Shown here: positions 61,410 through 64,000 of the stretch, one piece after another
How positions within the stretch are numbered: position 1 is the stretch's first letter
How the letters are laid out: every line of letters starts with the position of its first letter
From: Caballeronia peredens
GTDB taxonomy: Bacteria; Pseudomonadota; Gammaproteobacteria; Burkholderiales; Burkholderiaceae
Length of the DNA stretch: 64,000 nucleotides
NCBI GenBank assembly: GCA_001544595.2
Contig: FCOH02000001.1
Span: 496,001 to 560,000 of the forward strand
Direction: 5' to 3'
The notes under the pieces: generated by a model
What the model was told of the DNA's origin: nothing
Database searches by the model: none
The model's input: only the letters and a program-made list of their open reading frames with translations
Position numbers and translations under genes: made by a program

Positions 61410-62555
61410 ATGAAACGAAGACTGTCCGGCGCGGCCGTGCTGCTGACTTTTTCCGGAGCGGCCGGCGCGCAAAGCTCGGTGACGCTTTACGGCGTCGTCG
61501 ATTCGGGCCTGCTCTATCAGAGCACGGCGGCGGCGTCGTTCGCGCCGAATGCGCCCAATCTCGGCAAGGTCTACCGGTTCAAGGACGGCGGCATCTATTC
61601 GAGCGGCTGGGGCATCAAGGGAACTGAGGACATCGGCGGCGGTTATCACGTCAATTTCAAGCTGCAGGGATCATTCGACAGCGCCACGGGCAAGAGCGGC
61701 CTGAGCGACACGCCGGGCGTTCCGGCCCAGTTCAACCAGTACGCGACGCTCGGCGTGTCGGGGCCTTTCGGCAAGCTCGACGCGGGGCGCCAGATCGTCC
61801 CGATGATCTGGGCGATGTACGACACGGACGTGCGCGGCGCGCAGTACTTCGGCAGCATCCTGACCGCGTGGCTCGGCATGAACCAGGCCGCGGGCTGGCC
61901 CGGCACGAGCACGAACGGCTCGATCGGCGCGCTGTATGACAGCAACGCGATCGTCTACGAGTCGCCGAAATTCTATGGCGCGTCGATCGCGCTCGAATAC
62001 GCGCCGGGCGGCGTTCCGGGGCATTTTCAGGGCGGCACGCGCGAGTCGGCGGTCCTCAAATATTCGAACTACGGCCTGAATCTCGCCGCCGCGTACTACA
62101 ACGGACACGACGCGAATCCCTTTCCCGCGACGTATCCCGCCACTCCGGCCACGCCCGCGACAGGGCAAGCCAACAACCGATTTCTCTACGTCGGGGCTCA
62201 ATACACGTTTTACGGTTTCTCCGTGTCCGGGTCATACGGCCATGGCAAGAATCCGGCGAACAGCGGCCGCGCCGATATCGATATGTATTCAGCTGGTCTC
62301 GGTTATCGATTCACTCCCGCTTTCAAGGTGACATCCGGGTTCTACTATCTGAAGGACAACAACAACTCGACGAATCATTCGAGCGAGTTCGCGGTGGGCG
62401 CGGAATACAACCTGTCCAAACGCACGATGGCGTATGCCCAGGTCGGCCATGTCGACAACCACGGGACGATGAATCAGACCATCGTGTACGGGCAGCCTGT
62501 CGCGCCGGGAGAATCGACCACGGCCGCGATGATCGGCATCCGCCACAACTTCTGA
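61410..62555 (+). CDS. Burkholderia-type general porin
   Basis: A 381-residue outer-membrane porin. The signal peptide is MKRRLSGAAVLLTFSGAAGA, after which mature QSSVTLYGVVDSGLLYQS begins; this is the universal start of Burkholderia porins. The middle has the usual QFNQYATLGVSGPFGKLDAGRQ loop and strand pattern, and the C-terminus ends in GIRHNF, with the final Phe needed for barrel insertion. It forms trimeric 16-strand pores for small solutes. ATG 61410 has GGAG 6 bases upstream. The shared box at 61173 suggests control by the MalT-like gene before it. Confidence 0.96.
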   Translation: MKRRLSGAAVLLTFSGAAGAQSSVTLYGVVDSGLLYQSTAAASFAPNAPNLGKVYRFKDGGIYSSGWGIKGTEDIGGGYHVNFKLQGSFDSATGKSGLSDTPGVPAQFNQYATLGVSGPFGKLDAGRQIVPMIWAMYDTDVRGAQYFGSILTAWLGMNQAAGWPGTSTNGSIGALYDSNAIVYESPKFYGASIALEYAPGGVPGHFQGGTRESAVLKYSNYGLNLAAAYYNGHDANPFPATYPATPATPATGQANNRFLYVGAQYTFYGFSVSGSYGHGKNPANSGRADIDMYSAGLGYRFTPAFKVTSGFYYLKDNNNSTNHSSEFAVGAEYNLSKRTMAYAQVGHVDNHGTMNQTIVYGQPVAPGESTTAAMIGIRHNF

Positions 62556-62573
62556 CGCGCCGCCCTCCGGCAT

Positions 62574-62586
62574 GCGGGAATCCCGC
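62574..62586. terminator. Small hairpin after porin
   Basis: GCGGG-AAT-CCCGC (GCGGGA/TCCCGC arms) lies 18 bases after the porin stop and before the BON gene. It is a short stem without U-run. It may reduce read-through. Confidence 0.3.
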
Positions 62587-62606
62587 GAACGATAAATGGA
62601 ATGTCC

Positions 62607-62978
62607 ATGAAAAGCATCAAGCCACTCAGTGCGGGTCGTGCAGTGTTGATCGTCCTGGCGTCGGCCGGAGCGAGCTTTCACGCCGGCGAAACCGTCGCGG
62701 CTGCAAGCGCGTCTGCGGCTGCGTCGAGCGCAAGCGCTTCCGTCGCCACGCACAAGCAGGATCGCGCGCTGCGCAAGCTCGTGTATGCCGAATTCGCGAA
62801 AGACAAGACCATCGACGCCGGAGACATCGGTGTCGGCGTGAACAGCGGCGTCGTGACGCTGACCGGCACGGTGAGCGACGCCGAGCACATCGAGAAGGCT
62901 GCCGCCATGGCGAAAGGCGTCCCCGGCGTGGTGTCGGTGACGAACAAACTGTCCATCAAGCGGAATTTCGCGCAGTAG
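62607..62978 (+). CDS. BON-domain periplasmic protein
   Basis: A 123-residue exported protein. It has a leader with hydrophobic AVLIVLASAGASFHAG, a low-complexity Ala/Ser segment, and then one BON domain (RKLVYAEFAKDKTIDAGDIGVGVNSGVVTLTGTVSDAEHIEKAAAMAKGVPGVVSVTNKLSI). BON proteins of the OsmY type bind membranes or protect against osmotic stress. ATG 62601 and ATG 62607 are both possible. Located between the porin and the acyl-CoA ligase on the same strand, with a 62-bp gap to the latter. It may be in the same transcript as the porin. Confidence 0.88.
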   Translation: MKSIKPLSAGRAVLIVLASAGASFHAGETVAAASASAAASSASASVATHKQDRALRKLVYAEFAKDKTIDAGDIGVGVNSGVVTLTGTVSDAEHIEKAAAMAKGVPGVVSVTNKLSIKRNFAQ

Positions 62979-63040
62979 TCCAAGCCGTGCGCGAAGAAGG
63001 GCCGCGCCGTCGCGCCACGCCCGGCATAGAGGAACCTCAA

Positions 63041-64000
63041 GTGAATCACGACATCTTCGAACCGTCTCAATCGGCGTACGCCTATCCTCTGCTCATCAAG
63101 CATCTGCTGCATACGCCGCTCGCGCACGCGCCCGACCAGGAGATCGTGTATCGCGGCGACACGCGCCTGACCTATCGGGCGATGCAGAAGCGTCTCGCGC
63201 GCCTTGCCAATGGCCTCGTTCGCCATGGCGCGCACATGGGCAGCACGGTCGCGGTGATGGACTGGGACAGTCATCGCTACCTCGAATGCTACTTCGCCGT
63301 TCCGATGATGGGCGCGGTGCTCCAGACGGTGAACGTGCGGCTCTCGCCGGCGGAGATCGCCTACACGATCAACCATGCGGGCGCGCAGATCCTGCTCGTG
63401 CACGCGGACTTCCTGCCCGTCGTCGAAGCGATCAGGGATCAGCTCGAATCGGTGCGCACCTTCATCCTGATCGACGAAGAAGGCAGCGCAATCTGCGAGC
63501 ACGCCATTCCGTTCGCGCAAGAGTACGAGTGCATGCTCGCCGCGAGCGAACCCGTCTACGACTTCCCGGATTTCGACGAGAACACGCGCGCCACGACCTT
63601 CTATACGACCGGCACGACCGGATTGCCCAAGGGCGTCTGTTTCTCGCATCGTCAACTCGTGCTGCATACCATCACCGGAATGGCGGCGCTTGCGAGCCCG
63701 GTATCGGGACAGCGCTTTCATCGCGGCGACGTGTACATGCCGATCACGCCGATGTTCCACGTGCATGCGTGGGGCATGCCCTATATCGCCACCGTGCTGG
63801 GCGTGAAGCAGGTCTATCCGGGACGCTATGTGCCGGAGCGTCTCGTCGCGCTGGTCCGCGATGAAGGCGTCACGTTCTCGCATTGCGTCGGCACCATCCT
63901 GCACATGCTGCTCAATTGCCGCGACGCGCAGACCGTCAATCTGAGCAGATGGAAAGTGGTTATCGGCGGGGGCGCGCTGCCTCACGGACTCGCACGTGCC
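63041..64000 (+). CDS. Fatty-acyl-CoA synthetase (AMP-dependent ligase), 3' end cut by window
   Basis: The first 320 residues of an AMP-dependent acyl-CoA synthetase, open at the right edge. It begins with GTG at 63041 behind AGAGGAA. The ATP/AMP signature appears as TTFYTTGTTGLPKGV, followed by MPITPMFHVHAWGMPY, the A5-type region and KVVIGGGALP. It resembles AlkK-type medium-chain or FadD-like ligases: the PLLIKHLL start and TYRAMQKRLARLANGL fit. It would activate a fatty acid with ATP and CoA. The AlkS-like regulator upstream supports a medium-chain fatty-acid or alkane role. No stop was met in this frame up to base 64000. Confidence 0.92.
   Translation, partial: MNHDIFEPSQSAYAYPLLIKHLLHTPLAHAPDQEIVYRGDTRLTYRAMQKRLARLANGLVRHGAHMGSTVAVMDWDSHRYLECYFAVPMMGAVLQTVNVRLSPAEIAYTINHAGAQILLVHADFLPVVEAIRDQLESVRTFILIDEEGSAICEHAIPFAQEYECMLAASEPVYDFPDFDENTRATTFYTTGTTGLPKGVCFSHRQLVLHTITGMAALASPVSGQRFHRGDVYMPITPMFHVHAWGMPYIATVLGVKQVYPGRYVPERLVALVRDEGVTFSHCVGTILHMLLNCRDAQTVNLSRWKVVIGGGALPHGLARA

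Noticed and set aside
1-64000. Mobile elements, CRISPR arrays, tRNA or rRNA genes
   Set aside because: No transposase, integrase, terminal inverted repeats, regular spacer arrays or recognisable tRNA/rRNA sequences were noticed on reading both strands. A dedicated tRNA scan was not possible.

Overview
The window is a high-GC, gene-dense stretch of a Gram-negative chromosome or megaplasmid. The protein types point to Burkholderiaceae, most likely Paraburkholderia, Caballeronia or a relative: a Burkholderia-type trimeric porin, a fused EIIA-HPr-EI protein beside a GlcNAc-type PTS permease, DUF3141 and DUF3300/DUF2950 proteins, and many SDR, MaoC, IclR, LacI and TetR catabolic modules. This assignment rests on protein style only. 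No rRNA, tRNA, CRISPR array, transposase, integrase or phage gene was seen.

Layout. (A) 1-4633: a tightly packed plus-strand catabolic operon: a cut SDR, a beta-keto acid cleavage enzyme (BKACE), a gamma-carbonic-anhydrase-like protein, an MDR oxidoreductase, a cupin, a RidA-like protein without the usual arginine, and a solute-binding-type protein without a signal peptide. (B) 4671-6207: a divergent TetR/SDR pair. (C) 6421-13576: two giant paralogous proteins, each zinc ribbons + class III cyclase + AAA ATPase + TPR, followed by a convergent VOC protein (13700-14170). (D) 14392-20410: a nitrate/taurine-type ABC importer whose genes are interleaved with MaoC, enoyl-CoA hydratase, IclR and SDR genes, with a 21-bp inverted repeat upstream. 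(E) 20449-29210: a small secreted six-cysteine protein, then a LacI-controlled catabolic regulon (MFS, aldo/keto reductase, LacI, MaoC, CoA transferase, AroE-like, EthD-like, FAH-family hydrolase). Four copies of an AATGTAACCGGTTACATT-like site lie in its two divergent promoter regions.

(F) 29450-36614: glgP-glgX glycogen breakdown genes and an MscS-family channel. (G) 36658-43606, minus strand: the EIIA-HPr-EI and EIICB genes of an N-acetylglucosamine-type PTS, followed by the DUF3300 lipoprotein and the DUF2950 protein. (H) 44051-52337: envelope, stress and lipid genes (CBS-BON, secreted proteins, an outer-membrane barrel, a SYLF protein, DUF3141, FabI, a VIT-like membrane protein). (I) 52458-57312, minus strand: a second BKACE operon with quinone oxidoreductase, TauD-family dioxygenase, MFS and Rieske genes. 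(J) 57356-64000: a Usp-hemerythrin fusion, a MalT/AlkS-like LuxR regulator, a porin, a BON protein and a fatty-acyl-CoA ligase cut by the window end. A 20-bp box with one mismatch occurs on both sides of the LuxR-type gene, in front of it and in front of the porin.

The genes mostly form independent peripheral carboxylate or CoA-ester pathways, each with its own importer and regulator. The least explained parts are the two BKACE operons, the LacI regulon whose substrate is unclear, the twin cyclase-ATPases and the LuxR/porin regulatory pair.
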